A DNA stretch of 64,000 nucleotides from Saccharina japonica (GCA_008828725.1 MEHQ01002260.1:153545-217544), one strand, 5' to 3'. Positions 35,401 through 45,080 are shown, numbered from the stretch's first letter. Made by a program: numbers and translations. Notes: a model not told the origin generated them from the letters alone.

Positions 35401-38400
35401 TAGGAACCTATTGATAGACTATTAGACTGTTGTCTATTGGCCCGGGTGTGATTATATATACACGAATATATAAATCATATATATATATGCCACGTCTTGA
35501 TTCTTGAAGGGATGGGGGCGGTGCGTACTATGCAAGCCAACCGAAGATCAGAAAGAACGAAGGGGCTGCACGTATTGGTAGGTGCTGCATGAGATCGAAC
35601 AGCATCGTTGCTGGATCAGTGGGCGGCAAGAAAATAGGCGACCAATATTGATATATAGGATTACCGAGCCTAGGACACCGCCTGACATCCGCATCCAGCT
35701 CTGAGCGTATGATACATATACACAGCAGGGCGTACAATAGGTGGTGAACTGTTGCGCTGCCGCACCTTTTTGTCGCAAATCCCGTTTTTTTCACCACGTG
35801 CCGAAGGCATGGTGCGGCTTGCCGCACCACGCTTTTCTTGTGCCGCACCTTTTTTCGCCGGAGGCTAAAAACAATGTGCGGGTCGTTTTCACCGTAGGCG
35901 AGAAATACATTTTGTGTTTGTTTCGCCGCAGGCGATTTTGTTTTTGGCGTGTTTTTTGCCGCAGGCGAAAAAATGTTTGGGTTTGTATTTGTCTTGATTT
36001 CGTCTCAGATGCTATGGTTGGGTCTTGTTTCCTCTTTTGGCATAGAGTACGTTACTTCTTTTGAGTATCGATTGAAACTGTTGCCGTTTTCCTATGCCTG
36101 AGGACGTGCCAGCTAAACCAGGCCAGGGACGCATGTGTGTGCGTGTGTGTGTGTTCTTCACATTAAACCTTCCTTTCTACCCGTCGACATCCAGCACGTG
36201 TCCGTGCCGATTCTTCATCCTAAAAAGGTACCAGTTCTGTGGTCACAAAACTACGACAGAGATACTACACTCAGTGCAGTAAGCAGAGCAGACAATGCAA
36301 CGCCATATACGACAGGCAAGACCTACCCTGCTAGCAATCCAGGTGCATGCAAGAGAACAAAAGAGAAAAAAAAAAAGAAAAAAGCGAAAAGAAAAAAAAT
36401 CATAAAAAAGTAAATATACTGAAGCAATGTGGCACCTATTCAAGCACGTCACATCTGCTAACGATATGTCTGATGCGTTTTGACCTTAACCCATTTAAGA
36501 CTCCAGTCCCTTTTGGGGGACAAACCACTCTAATTCTAAGTAATGTGTCCCCAAAACGGGACTGCAGTTCTAATAGGGTCCTTGTTTCTTGTCTTCGCAA
36601 AATGCAGAACATTCTAAGGCAGCCGGCACCACGTGTACAAGAGGATAAACCGAGAGGGTTAGACGCACATTTTGAGTATATTGAAGCATGTATGGTAAAC
36701 AAACAGCGGGCTCCGGCGGCCCTCCCGGGGACCTCCGGGGGTCCCTGCGGGGAGCCGCACATTACTCTTGTGGGACCATTGAAGGCAACAGCTATCACTC
36801 GTAATGTTGATATAAATAGTACCAAAAAACATTACGAGGTACTCATCGCAGGTGGTAACTGAAACACACCGTACACCGTACACCCCCTAAAAAACAAGAT
36901 GAAACCATCGTTAGCACCAGATACCTACAGTACCGTATAGTATTTTTAATGAGGAGATATTTGATGCTGAGAAGGGCGCAGCCCTTCGAAGCATCAATAG
37001 ATGCTCTTCATAATGGTTGGGTATGTGCCCGTGGGGGTGTACCCCCCTGGTCGCGAACGGACACAAACGGACAAAAAACAGTTCTGAAAGCTGCCGCAGC
37101 GTGGCTTTATTTAAAGAATCCTTAATATTGAGGTTTGTCTANNNNNNNNNNNNNNNNNNNNNNNNNNNNNNNNNNNNNNNNNNNNNNNNNNNNNNNNNNN
37201 NNNNNNNNNNNNNNNNNNNNNNNNNNNNNNNNNNNNNNNNNNNNNNNNNNNNNNNNNNNNNNNNNNNNNNNNNNNNNNNNNNNNNNNNNNNNNNNNNNNN
37301 NNNNNNNNNNNNNNNNNNNNNNNNNNNNNNNNNNNNNNNNNNNNNNNNNNNNNNNNNNNNNNNNNNNNNNNNNNNNNNNNNNNNNNNNNNNNNNNNNNNN
37401 NNNNNNNNNNNNNNNNNNNNNNNNNNNNNNNNNNNNNNNNNNNNNNNNNNNNNNNNNNNNNNNNNNNNNNNNNNNNNNNNNNNNNNNNNNNNNNNNNNNN
37501 NNNNNNNNNNNNNNNNNATCATACAACAAAAACGAATTATGAAATGATTCAGATGTATTTGTTTACTGGTACATTTTTCTCTGTACTCGTACAAGGTTTT
37601 TGCGCTGACACGCATCGCTTAATTAACAGTAAATGTTGGTGGGTGGTGTTGGTGATTGTGGGACTACCAGCCGAGGGACCAACCGACCAACCCAGTAAAT
37701 CTCTCACCCACCACGCACACCCATCAATTACCTGCCGGTCAGTAAAAAAAGGTTTATGTGCTGACCCAAATCGCTTAGAATAAAAAACGATCCCATCAAT
37801 GACAATTAATTGCAGGAACACAGCAAAAAGAGAAGAGCCGCCAACGCAGTAGCTTAATGCAGTTAGGAGTTTGACCACTTGAAGGCGTCTGTCACGCTCC
37901 TCATTCCCACCGTTCTTGTAAGTGTGCGTAGAGAGTGTACTCGTACCTATATACGCACGCGATGCGAGTTGCAACCGAACCAGAGGAGACCAGTTTTTTT
38001 CCCCCTTTGTTTTTATTGCCTTTGCTTTTTTCCTTTTTCTTTTTTTTCCTTGCTCCTTTCTCTCTTTCCAATGTTTGACATTATTGCTATTTCCCGCGGT
38101 GTCCCGTGGGAATTCCCGTGGTGTCCCACGGGAGCCCATAGGCACCCAGTGTTGTATCGCACAAGCATTTTATTATACGCGATTGTGAAATAAATTGAAC
38201 GTGCTTGTGACTACTGTCCCGCGGTTTCCCGCGGTGTCCCGCGGTTTAGGGTTAGGGTTAGGGTTAGGGTTGGGGTTAGGGTTAGAATCGCATGATGTCC
38301 CGCGGTTTCCCGCGGTTTCCCGCGGTTAGGGTTAGGGTTAGAATCGCCGAACCGCGCCGCATTGAATCACACAGTAAGTAATTCGAAATGGATGAATAAC

Positions 38401-41400
38401 AAAGACAGCGGTGTGGTGCCATGGGAACGTCCAGCGGGCGAATCCCGCGCGGGAAATCTCACGGGAAGCCACGGGCGAATCCCGCGCGGGAAATCCCATG
38501 GGAAGCCACGGGCGGTACCACGACATACCGTGGGGCCCCGCGGGGTGCCGTGGTGTCCCGCGGTAGCCCACAGCTTGATTTTCAGATTCGCGTGGGCTGC
38601 CACGGTGTCCCACGGACCGCGGGCATTCCCGTGGGAAACCACGGCAGCCCACGGGAGCCCGCGGGAATTCCCATGGGACACCGGGGAAAAACACAATAGT
38701 GTGCACCACCCTCTCTTTCTCTTTCCTTTTTCCTTCTTCCTTTGGATTGGTTTCAAGTCCTCTCGGTTGAGTTGTACGATGTGCCACAGCAATTATGATG
38801 TACAGTACCGGCCCGCTCTTAAGAAACCATAAATCGGGCTTAGGCTGACTTTCTTACTTGATAAAGGGGTGTGTCCCACACTAACTTCAGTATAATAGCT
38901 GTCGACTTTCTTATTTCCCCGTAATGTTTAGGCTGAGTTTCTTGTGGGGCACTTTCTTATGAGAGGGCCGGAAGTGTGTATCGTATATCGTTTATACTAC
39001 GTTGTACTTCGTATTCTGTGTATTATTTTCACCTGAGGTATTATTTCCACTCATGAACTTTTTCCGGGGGTCTGTCTTGCGACCACGGACTTATCATTTT
39101 CCGCGATCAGTTCATGTGTTAAATGTGATAACAACAGCAGCAGCAGCAGCAGCAGTAGCAGCAGGAGCAGCAACAACAACAGCAACAACGACAACAACAA
39201 GATACCAAAAGACAAAACAAACAGCAGTAAAGGGCTCCTGGATAATTCAAAATCAGATAAACGCGGTACAGTGGGGGCCCGCATTTAAGAAATATTATGT
39301 TGAGAAACAGAGGTTGAGATTGTGAGAAAAGGTAAGAAATTGCGTGTAATAAAGACAGCTCAAACCGGGCAACGAAATAAAAAAATGCTATACAAGAAAC
39401 AGGAGTGATTGTCGTTCCATCCAATTTACGACATGAGGTCGCTCCGGAGCGTGGCACGGAATAAGAAACGCCAAACGTTAAAACCTTCCAGCCGTGCTAC
39501 AGGTACCGTGTGTGTGTGTTCTTCACATTAAACCTTCCTTTCTACCCGTCGACATCCAGCACACCCAGTGTCCGTGCCGATTCTTCATCCTAAAAAGGTA
39601 CCAGTTCTGTGGTCACAAAACTACGACACAGAGATACTACACTCAATGCAGTAAGCAGAGCAGACAATGCAACGCCATATACGACAGGCAAGACCTACCC
39701 TGCTAGCAATCCAGGTGCATGCAAGAGAAAAAAAGAGAAAAAAAGAAAAAAGGAAAAAATAATAAAAAGTAAATATACTGAAGCAAATCAACAATCAAGC
39801 AACCAAATAAAAAGCATGACAAAAAAGAAAGAAAGTGTCGTGCTTCTCCCAGAGGAGATGCGACCTCCAATAAAAAACCAAATGAAATGAAACAAAATGA
39901 AATGAAATGGACCGAAACAGCGCCAACATAGCAAGACTGAGAACGACAGGATAGGACAGCCAGCCGGAGCACACCAAGGCCCAGCTGAGGCAGGTTTGTG
40001 CCCGTAGTACAGGCAGGTTCTACCAGCTAGTCGGTCTGGCACCTACTCTGTTTGCCGTCTCTTTCCTGCTTTCGTCCGCCCTGGTTTCCCTATGACCCCC
40101 CCCACCCTCCGTCTCCATTCCCTTGGGCGCCACCCATACAACGGGTACGTGGCACTTCCTACTCAATTCCGTTTCGTTCTCGTGTAACACACGAGAGTCC
40201 CGGAAAGAGAACGGGGAATGACAAAAACAAAATGAATACGTACGTAGCTAAGCCACCAAAGAAAGTCCTAGGAAAAATACGGAAGGCGGAGAAACAAAGG
40301 CAAAAGCGATCACGGTAACATAAATAAGTAAAACAAAGTAAATGAAGCAAATGATGCGAGGGGCTGTAGCATCGCTGTCGTGCCCGGCTTGAGAAGCAAC
40401 AACAGGCAATACAACAAGCAAAAAAAAGAAAAATACCGTACAGAGAAATAAACCAAGTATTAAAGTCTCATCACAACCGACATTATTATTTTTCTTCTTT
40501 TTTATTTTTTCCCCGACAGTTTTGTTTTTACGGTTTCATCACAAGTGAAATGTCCCCTGCGGCCTGCGGGTGGGAAAAAAAAGTATAAACCTCTGTGGTC
40601 AACACAAAAAATATCGAAGGAAAAGCTGGGTGCTCTTCATTACGGCTTTCCCTTGACGCCCTGGTGGGCAGTGGGCATCGCGCGCTTGAACACTCAGGCC
40701 CGGGGTCCGCCATACTGTACGCGTTCTACTGCTGTAGGCGCCATGGCCCTTTCCAGCACCTCGCTCGAAGGCTTGACCAAACGAGTTAGCTTCAAAGACA
40801 AAGAGCAGCTCGTATCTGAGTGCCAGGAAAATTAAAAAAATTAGAAAACAACAGCTGTGAACTCGAGGATTTCGTCGAAGCTCATCTTTGCTAGCTGAGT
40901 GTAATACTTCGATCGCGCGTACTTACGGATTTTATATGTCCTCATGTAGGATGTACATCCCGTATGAGGGGGACACGATCTGAGGCTGTAGAATTCAGGA
41001 AGTGTGTATATGCTTGGTATACTTAGGGTGTATGGCAGGCTTGATTGAGTTACAGGTTTGTTGACTGGGGTGGTCAAGAGAGTACCCTCATATCCAAGGT
41101 ATTTTACAGTGTGGTACTCTGTAGAACCGCACTCGCCGGTTGCGGCTGACCTGTACCATGTCAACGTGATAGTCGTATGTGGTTCTCGCGGCATATACAA
41201 ACAAGAAATAAGAAACACTGGAAAAACAAAAAATTAAGTCGAGAAAAATAAGAATCATTATATATATAAGAAATGCCGTTAATGTTGCTGGTGAGGGCAC
41301 ACGAAACATTATTTTGAGCCTGGAAGCCAAAATGACGTTTCTTGGCAGTGGGCCCCCACTGTACATACAGTATACATCCAAGTGTATATGTACACACTAC

Positions 41401-43039
41401 GTAGCGTGTAAAGCAAGAAGGACAAATGGCGTTCCAATGATATCGCGTAAAGACAGTATATACTTCAAGTATACACTATTATATGTACACACACTATCAA
41501 TAGCGTGTAAAGCAAGAATGACAAATGGTGTTCCAATGATATCGGGTAACTATAATAGTACGTAGAGTTCCTCGGTTCACGCCTACAGGACTGGATTCCC
41601 GCCATGGGGACTTTTGAACCGAATCGATTTCGAAATCACGGATGCTCCTTAACCCATTCAGAACTGAAAAAAACTTATCCCACACTACTAATTCCAAGTA
41701 GTCTGTCCCCAAAAACGGGGGACCAGTTCTTAAGGGGTTAACCCAACATCGTCGGTATTTCATTTTTGTGTTGCAACAGTTTTCGCTGTATACTCACTAC
41801 TGCTGTGTAGGCCATGGGGCTTGTTCCTCGGGTATCTCTTCAGTTTTCCTCCGAAAACAGATTTTTACTTGATATTAGTATAGATTCCCTCACGTGAGGA
41901 GCCCCAGAAACAATATGGTGCACATTTACCGTGGCATGCGTCGCGTTTGGAACCAAAGTGTCAGATTATCGTTCCGGTGCATTGCAGAACGAAAAAGGCT
42001 AAGGAGCCGCGGCAGCAACAATTAATTAGTTTGGCCACTACAGCTACCTGGTACATATGATACACTCTGTAGTACCTCTCTCCTACTGCTGTAGCGCTTG
42101 TCGCCTCCGCTTTGCACTCACCGCCTCAATGCGTTCCGCCTGCATGTCGACGATACGCCGCGCAAGGGTATCGATCCCCCAAAGACCTTTCTCCAGGCCG
42201 GCCACCTCGGAGTTGCTCTCGAAGAACTGCTTCTCCCTCGCACGAACATCCTCGGCAGGCGTGTCCGCTTCGACCTCGTCTGGAGAGCGGTTAACCACCG
42301 CGATGAACCCGAGACGAAGACGGACGTGCCCAGGGTCCATCTGTATCTTGGCCTTGATGTCGCATCCGGGCTGAATGTTGTCGACCTTGGTCACGACCCC
42401 GAGAGTGCGCCTGCCCTCCGGGTCGAACCGTTTAGCGAGCGCGATTGCCTCCGCCTCGGCAAAGTCGTCCATGGCGGGGATGACGGCCAAGATCACCATG
42501 TTGTCGCTCTCGGCGTACTTCTTTGCTTGATAGGCGGTATTTGTTTTGTGGATACGCTGTTTTTGGCCGTGGGGCTTGAGCGGGATGTCGGGCAGGTCGT
42601 CGACAAGCGTGAGCGTTGGGCCGGAGCTGCGAACTACCCGCAATTGGATCAGATTTCGACTGGCCCTGGTTCCGGTCCCCGCCAACTTGGCGGTCAAAGC
42701 TTCAATCTCGCAGCCAACATCCTCCACATCGATCAAATTCGCGTCCTGCATTCCCGTCTCGTTGCTGATCAGGGCATACGTTGGTGCGCCCGAACGCTCC
42801 TCAAGGCTGACGATGAGAGGCACGCGTGCGGTGAAGTTCTGTCCGCGGGGAAGCTGCACGCCCGACAGAGCTTCCAGAACCGAAGACTTTCCCGCGTTCT
42901 GCGCCCCAACCACCACGACACCTGGAGTCGAACAGCAGTTGTGGTATTTGCCGAGCACGGGGCGAAGCTGCTTCAGGGTTGCGAGCCTCGAACGAAACCA
43001 TGGGCCCATCTCGCTGTCGATAGCGCCAGCAGCTGTCAT
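29190..43039 (-). CDS. Dynamin/Mx-like large GTPase, four exons
   Basis: The minus-strand exons 43039..42122, 31499..31248, 30525..30097 and 29450..29190 join to 619 residues plus stop, the usual size of a dynamin-related protein without PH or proline-rich domains. Exon 1 holds the GTPase domain: P-loop GAQNAGKSS at 45-53, switch Thr70 in FTARVP, G4 TKVD at 217-220, G5 VVNRS near 249-252. G3 reads DLPD (148-151) where the family has DLPG. Exons 2-3 form the stalk (ERRDTFREVI, PGRIFNLLFGKAF), exon 4 the GTPase effector domain. Such proteins polymerise on membranes and use GTP hydrolysis for fission, fusion or Mx-type binding; which applies here is unknown. All introns are phase 0 with GT-AG ends. 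ATG at 43039 has G at -3; the frame is open 26 codons further upstream without an ATG, so a 5' exon is possible. Intron 1 is 10.6 kb and contains an assembly gap. Confidence 0.88.
29451..30096 (-). other. Intron 3 of the dynamin-like gene
   Basis: 646 bp with no repeat family recognised. Frames here on the plus strand are unremarkable. Confidence 0.5.
30097..30525 (-). CDS. Dynamin-like gene exon 3 (stalk)
   Basis: 143 codons, from DVKPDFLG. The acceptor TCGTGCAG lies behind a C-rich tract. It contains PGRIFNLLFGKAFSGE and long helices (MVGRVRIYMQSVLQTLLEDA). The donor GAG/GTTTCC is the phase-compatible choice; CCG/GTCAAA a few bases on is an alternative. Confidence 0.8.
30526..31247 (-). 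other. Intron 2 of the dynamin-like gene
   Basis: 722 bp, ending in the C-rich tract near 30542-30556. No repeat or gene seen. Confidence 0.5.
31248..31499 (-). CDS. Dynamin-like gene exon 2 (stalk)
   Basis: 84 codons, from SIPCLVRRAKEKIWRL to NYAEGILK. The acceptor follows a pyrimidine-rich tract and CGGAAG; the donor is AAG/GTTTGG. LPxL..ELxxMP..ERRxxF is the expected start of the dynamin middle domain directly after the GTPase domain. Confidence 0.82.
31766..34515. repeat. Giant imperfect palindrome built of AATTG words
   Basis: About 2.75 kb folding on itself around 33320. Outer arms pair GGGACCTACCCATAATGGAC (31973) with its inverse near 34290. CTTCCGGAAG with CATTTAAATGG pairs at 32010 and 34255, and GAAATGAGGCGG at 31778 pairs with the inverse near 34490. 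Inner arms pair CCTCGACAATTCC (32696) with GGAATTGCCGAGG (33828), and the centre is CAATAGACTATTG on both sides of 33320. Arms contain subrepeats of about 86 and 50 bp and are saturated with CAATTG, CCAATTAAT and similar words. No protein. It is in intron 1 of the dynamin-like gene. Confidence 0.9.
34516..35420. repeat. AATTG-rich flank with a 42-bp tandem repeat
   Basis: The same word composition continues outside the palindrome without a partner arm. Between about 34922 and 35125 five copies of a 42-bp unit (GTGTCAATTTAATGG then AATTGCCAGC) follow each other. Confidence 0.75.
35500..36130. repeat. Quasi-repeat of GCCGCAGGCGA words
   Basis: From about 35755 to 35970 the words TGCCGCACC, TTCGCCGGAGGC, CACCGTAGGCGAG, TCGCCGCAGGCGA and TGCCGCAGGCGA alternate with T-rich spacers. 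A related GTGCCGCAGGCGAAAACATGG occurs at 13757. The remainder of the span shows nothing. Confidence 0.5.
36136..36425 (+). repeat. Interspersed repeat B, 5' third
   Basis: GTGTGTGTGTTCTTCACATT onward matches 6290 and 39507 through the A-rich tract, then stops at CTGAAGCAAT. Truncated at the 3' side. Confidence 0.8.
36490..36578. mobile_element. piggyBac-like MITE, copy 2 (right end decayed)
   Basis: Left TTAA at 36486..36489 and CCCATTTAAGACTCC. The core CTAATTCTAAGTAATGTGTCCCC matches the other copies. The right end CAGTTCTAATAGGG has lost its TTAA. Confidence 0.6.
36955..37141. other. Sequence before the gap, with a hairpin
   Basis: GATGCTGAGAAGGGC and GCCCTTCGAAGCATC form a strong stem-loop at 36963-36996. 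The last 21 bases before the gap recur exactly at 43369-43389. Confidence 0.5.
37142..37517. other. Assembly gap (376 N)
   Basis: A run of N. Open frames that cross it are meaningless. It lies in intron 1 of the dynamin-like gene, so the continuity of that intron depends on the scaffold being right. Confidence 1.
37518..38090. other. Intronic sequence, no feature recognised
   Basis: T-rich pyrimidine tract near 37992-38072. No repeat family or coding signal. Confidence 0.3.
38091..38695. repeat. Island of CCCGCGG / CCCACGGG words with telomere-like repeats
   Basis: Many copies of TCCCGCGGT, CCCGTGGGA, CCACGGGA and CCGCGGG occur on both strands, irregularly spaced. Two TTAGGG runs are embedded (about 38249-38287 and 38324-38342), each directly joined to CCCGCGG and followed by TTAGAATCGC. 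It lies inside intron 1 of the dynamin-like gene, so these are interstitial and not a chromosome end. Confidence 0.85.
38805..38985. mobile_element. Small element with CCGGCCC ends
   Basis: Inverted ends CCGGCCCGCTCTTAAGAAA and TTTCTTATGAGAGGGCCGG about 175 bp apart, with further TTTCTTA words inside. MITE-like; target duplication not resolved. Confidence 0.55.
39131..39202. repeat. CAG/CAA trinucleotide microsatellite
   Basis: A mixed (CAG)n(CAA)n run of about 70 bp. Confidence 0.9.
39507..40320 (+). repeat. Interspersed repeat B, near-full copy
   Basis: Collinear with 6286..7140, including the GT-run start, the A-rich middle, CCTTGGGCGCCACCCATAC and the end CAAAGGCAAAAGCGATCACGG, with short deletions in the middle. 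Confidence 0.85.
40743..40835 (+). CDS. Small open frame inside the dynamin intron (doubtful)
   Basis: ATG GCC with a good start context opens a 30-residue frame (MALSSTSLEGLTKRVSFKDK..) ending in TAA. Composition is protein-like, but there is no homology or splice evidence. Probably chance. Confidence 0.15.
   Translation: MALSSTSLEGLTKRVSFKDKEQLVSECQEN
40858..40955 (-). pseudogene. Conserved peptide-coding fragment, copy 1
   Basis: The minus strand reads MRTYK.RKYARSKYYTQLAK then MSFDEILE. A second copy at 51820..51915 keeps the frame with no indel but several replacement changes. This suggests a piece of a coding sequence carried by a repeat. The source gene is not recognised. Confidence 0.4.
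41375..41545 (+). repeat. Two-copy tandem repeat, about 98 bp
   Basis: TAGCGTGTAAAGCAAGAA, GACAAATGG and GTTCCAATGATATCG occur twice in the same order (41402 and 41499). Confidence 0.75.
41560..41941 (+). mobile_element. MITE family A copy carrying a nested TTAA insertion
   Basis: The flanks of the nested element match family A: GATGCTCC-TTAA on the left and TTAA-CCCAACATCGTCGG on the right. The 3' half follows (CATGGGGCTTGTTCCTCGG, TTTTCCTCCGAAAACAG, GTGCACATTTACCGTGGCATGCGTC). The 5' terminal repeat is degraded. Confidence 0.65.
41653..41737. mobile_element. piggyBac-like MITE, copy 3, nested in MITE A
   Basis: 85 bp between TTAA at 41649..41652 and 41738..41741. Ends CCCATTCAGAACTG / CAGTTCTTAAGGGG. 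Removing the element plus one TTAA restores the uninterrupted family A sequence CTCCTTAACCCAACATCG, seen intact at 3586 and 12010. This is a clear occupied-site/empty-site pair. Confidence 0.85.
42122..43039 (-). CDS. Dynamin-like gene exon 1 (GTPase domain)
   Basis: 306 codons, markedly more GC-rich than its surroundings. Ends ..ERIEA at GCG/GTGAGT. Motifs G1, G4 and G5 are intact; G3 has Asp in place of Gly. A 385-codon frame on the opposite strand is an antisense shadow of this exon. Confidence 0.92.
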
Positions 43040-43965
43040 CTCGTTCAAGCGGAGGTCTTGAGGCGTATATATCTTCCAAAAGGAATGCTCGAGCTGGTAA
43101 CAGTGTGCTTCGGGCACCCGCCAGCACTAAGAAAGACGCTCGTACACCGCAGTAGTATTATGAGCGAGCAGGGGGAGGGCACTCAAATCATTAAAAAGAC
43201 GGTAAAAATAAGCATTCACTCGTGGTCTAAATCAAATGTCAACACAAACGTGTAGTATTGAAACGAACTTATGGGCGAATTGCCCAGTTATTTCCAACCG
43301 CTGGCACGCCGCCGTCCCCGCCATATGCAGTACGGTCTCTATACGCTCCTAGACACCTTTAATTATGTGTCCTTAATATTGAGGTTTGTCGTCGGCGTCG
43401 TCCTTCGTATTTCGTTCGCTTCTGGATTCCGTCTTTTTTTGAGGTCCACTTACAGTAAGTCTTAACCGATTCAGACACGCTCGGGCCTGATAGACGCCCG
43501 CTATTTATGCGCACCGTCCTGTACGTCTCGTGTCGAAAGCCGTGCCGAGATGGGAGAGCTATTAATAGGCGATAGTGACTGTCCTGACTAACTGGTTACC
43601 AGTGGCAAATGTCACTGCGATGTTTTCAACCCTCCGCGCTCTCTCAAAAACGATCAGTTTTTTCAGAATATATATATCGTACCTCGTATAACCATCCTAT
43701 GTACAGCATTACGTGCCTGTTACACTTTCAATTGCGTACACGTTTGGGTCGTCGCTTCCGGCCTGCTCACTATCCGGACACACTGGTGCTGCTGGTGCTG
43801 CTGGTGGTGCTGCTGGTGCTGCTGCTGTTGTGCTTGGGTTCGGGGTAGGCGGCTGTTGTGGTGTTTCCGGGTGGAATATAGACGAGTGTTATGCGTCTTA
43901 AGGCGCTCGCCGCCGTTTTCTGGCTTGTGATTCCGGTTGTTCGAACGGGATAATATACTATCATC
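43040..43965. other. 5' flank of the dynamin-like gene
   Basis: Presumed promoter region, possibly shared with a plus-strand gene starting at 43966. A CTG/GTG trinucleotide run lies at 43787-43832. A 21-bp string at 43369-43389 equals the sequence bordering the assembly gap. No TATA box could be assigned. Confidence 0.35.
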
Positions 43966-43997
43966 ATGGACGAGCGACTGCAGGAGGACGTGGATCG
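43966..43997 (+). CDS. Possible start exon of a plus-strand gene
   Basis: ATGGACGAGCGACTGCAGG begins a 32-nt open segment (MDERLQEDVD) that stops at a strong CG/GTGAGT donor, phase 2. Splice site and acidic N-terminus look real, but the next exon is not certain. A 62-nt segment ending near 45610 and the exon at 45760 would be phase-compatible. Confidence 0.3.
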
Positions 43998-44459
43998 GTG
44001 AGTGACAACATCCTGTGAAATAAAAATACAGTTGTTTTCAATACGTAAGCATCCCAACGTATCGACGAGATTTAGGCATCCCACCACGCCGTCGGCAATA
44101 GACACTGCACCCGATGGAGGTGGTGCGGGTGTATGTGCTTCTCGCACGAACTGATCGAGCATCTTGCGCTAAAAGTAGCTCTGGCCACGCAATGACTACT
44201 CGTTTTATAATATTTTATTTCGTTAGCTTCTCATTGTTACCTCCTCATTATGACCGCGTAAACTACAGTAAGCACGAAACGTAAATTCTTCCATTTATTT
44301 GTTTGTTATTCGAGCGCTAGCAACAAACGGGAATTCCACACATAACTGTTATAAGGTTTACCCTGGGCTGGGTAATCGATCGATCTTTTACCCCTATAGG
44401 TCAGCAGGTAATACCCTCACATGACGTCAAGGGGGTGCATCCAGGTCTTGCAAGTCCTT

Positions 44460-45080
44460 TAAACCCAGCGCACCCAGTATCGGTGCCGATTCTTCATCCG
44501 ACATACTGTAGATTAAACTTACTTGGTATTTGGTTTTGAAAAGAAAAACGCAACACCGAGATTGAAGTTACCTGGTATGTGGTACTATTAATAAAACAAA
44601 AACAAAACACAGAGACACGTAATTAAAGGTTCCTGGTACATATGTGGTACTATTAATGAAACAAAAACACAACACAGAGATAAGTGACTTCAGGTTTTCC
44701 TACACACACGCCTGCTCATCCTACTGAGATTCTAGCTACCTGGTATATATCATACCAAGTATGTGGTACTAAAAAGAAAGCCAGAGATATATATTATATA
44801 TCATACATACGTGACTCAACATCTTCCTAAACACCTGGTATGTGGTACTCAAACTATAAACACAACACAGAGATACGTAAAAAAAGTTACATGGTATTAC
44901 GCGTATACAAATGTGGGTCTAAAACAATAATACGACACAGCACAGAGATACATATATATAATATGTGACTTCGCAGCTTCCTACGTGTCTGGTCATCATA
45001 CTGAGATTCTAGTTACTTACCTGGTGTATATCATATGTGGTATGATATGTACGAGTATACTAAAAAGAAAGACAGAGATA
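44460..45080. repeat. Quasi-tandem array of CCTGGTAT / CACAGAGATAC modules
   Basis: Units of roughly 60-120 bp repeat the order ACCTGGTATGTGGTACT, A-rich spacer with AAAACACAACACAGAGATAC, then GTGACT. The first bases (CCCAGTATCGGTGCCGATTC) match the start of repeat B, and the CACAGAGATAC word also occurs in repeat B, so the array may derive from it. Confidence 0.65.

Noticed and set aside
37017-37615. Open frames spanning the N run
   Set aside because: N codons hide stops, so the frames have no meaning.
42098-43255. A 385-codon plus-strand open frame
   Set aside because: It lies antisense to the GTPase exon, which has all its motifs in order. The long frame is a by-product of the GC-rich codon usage.
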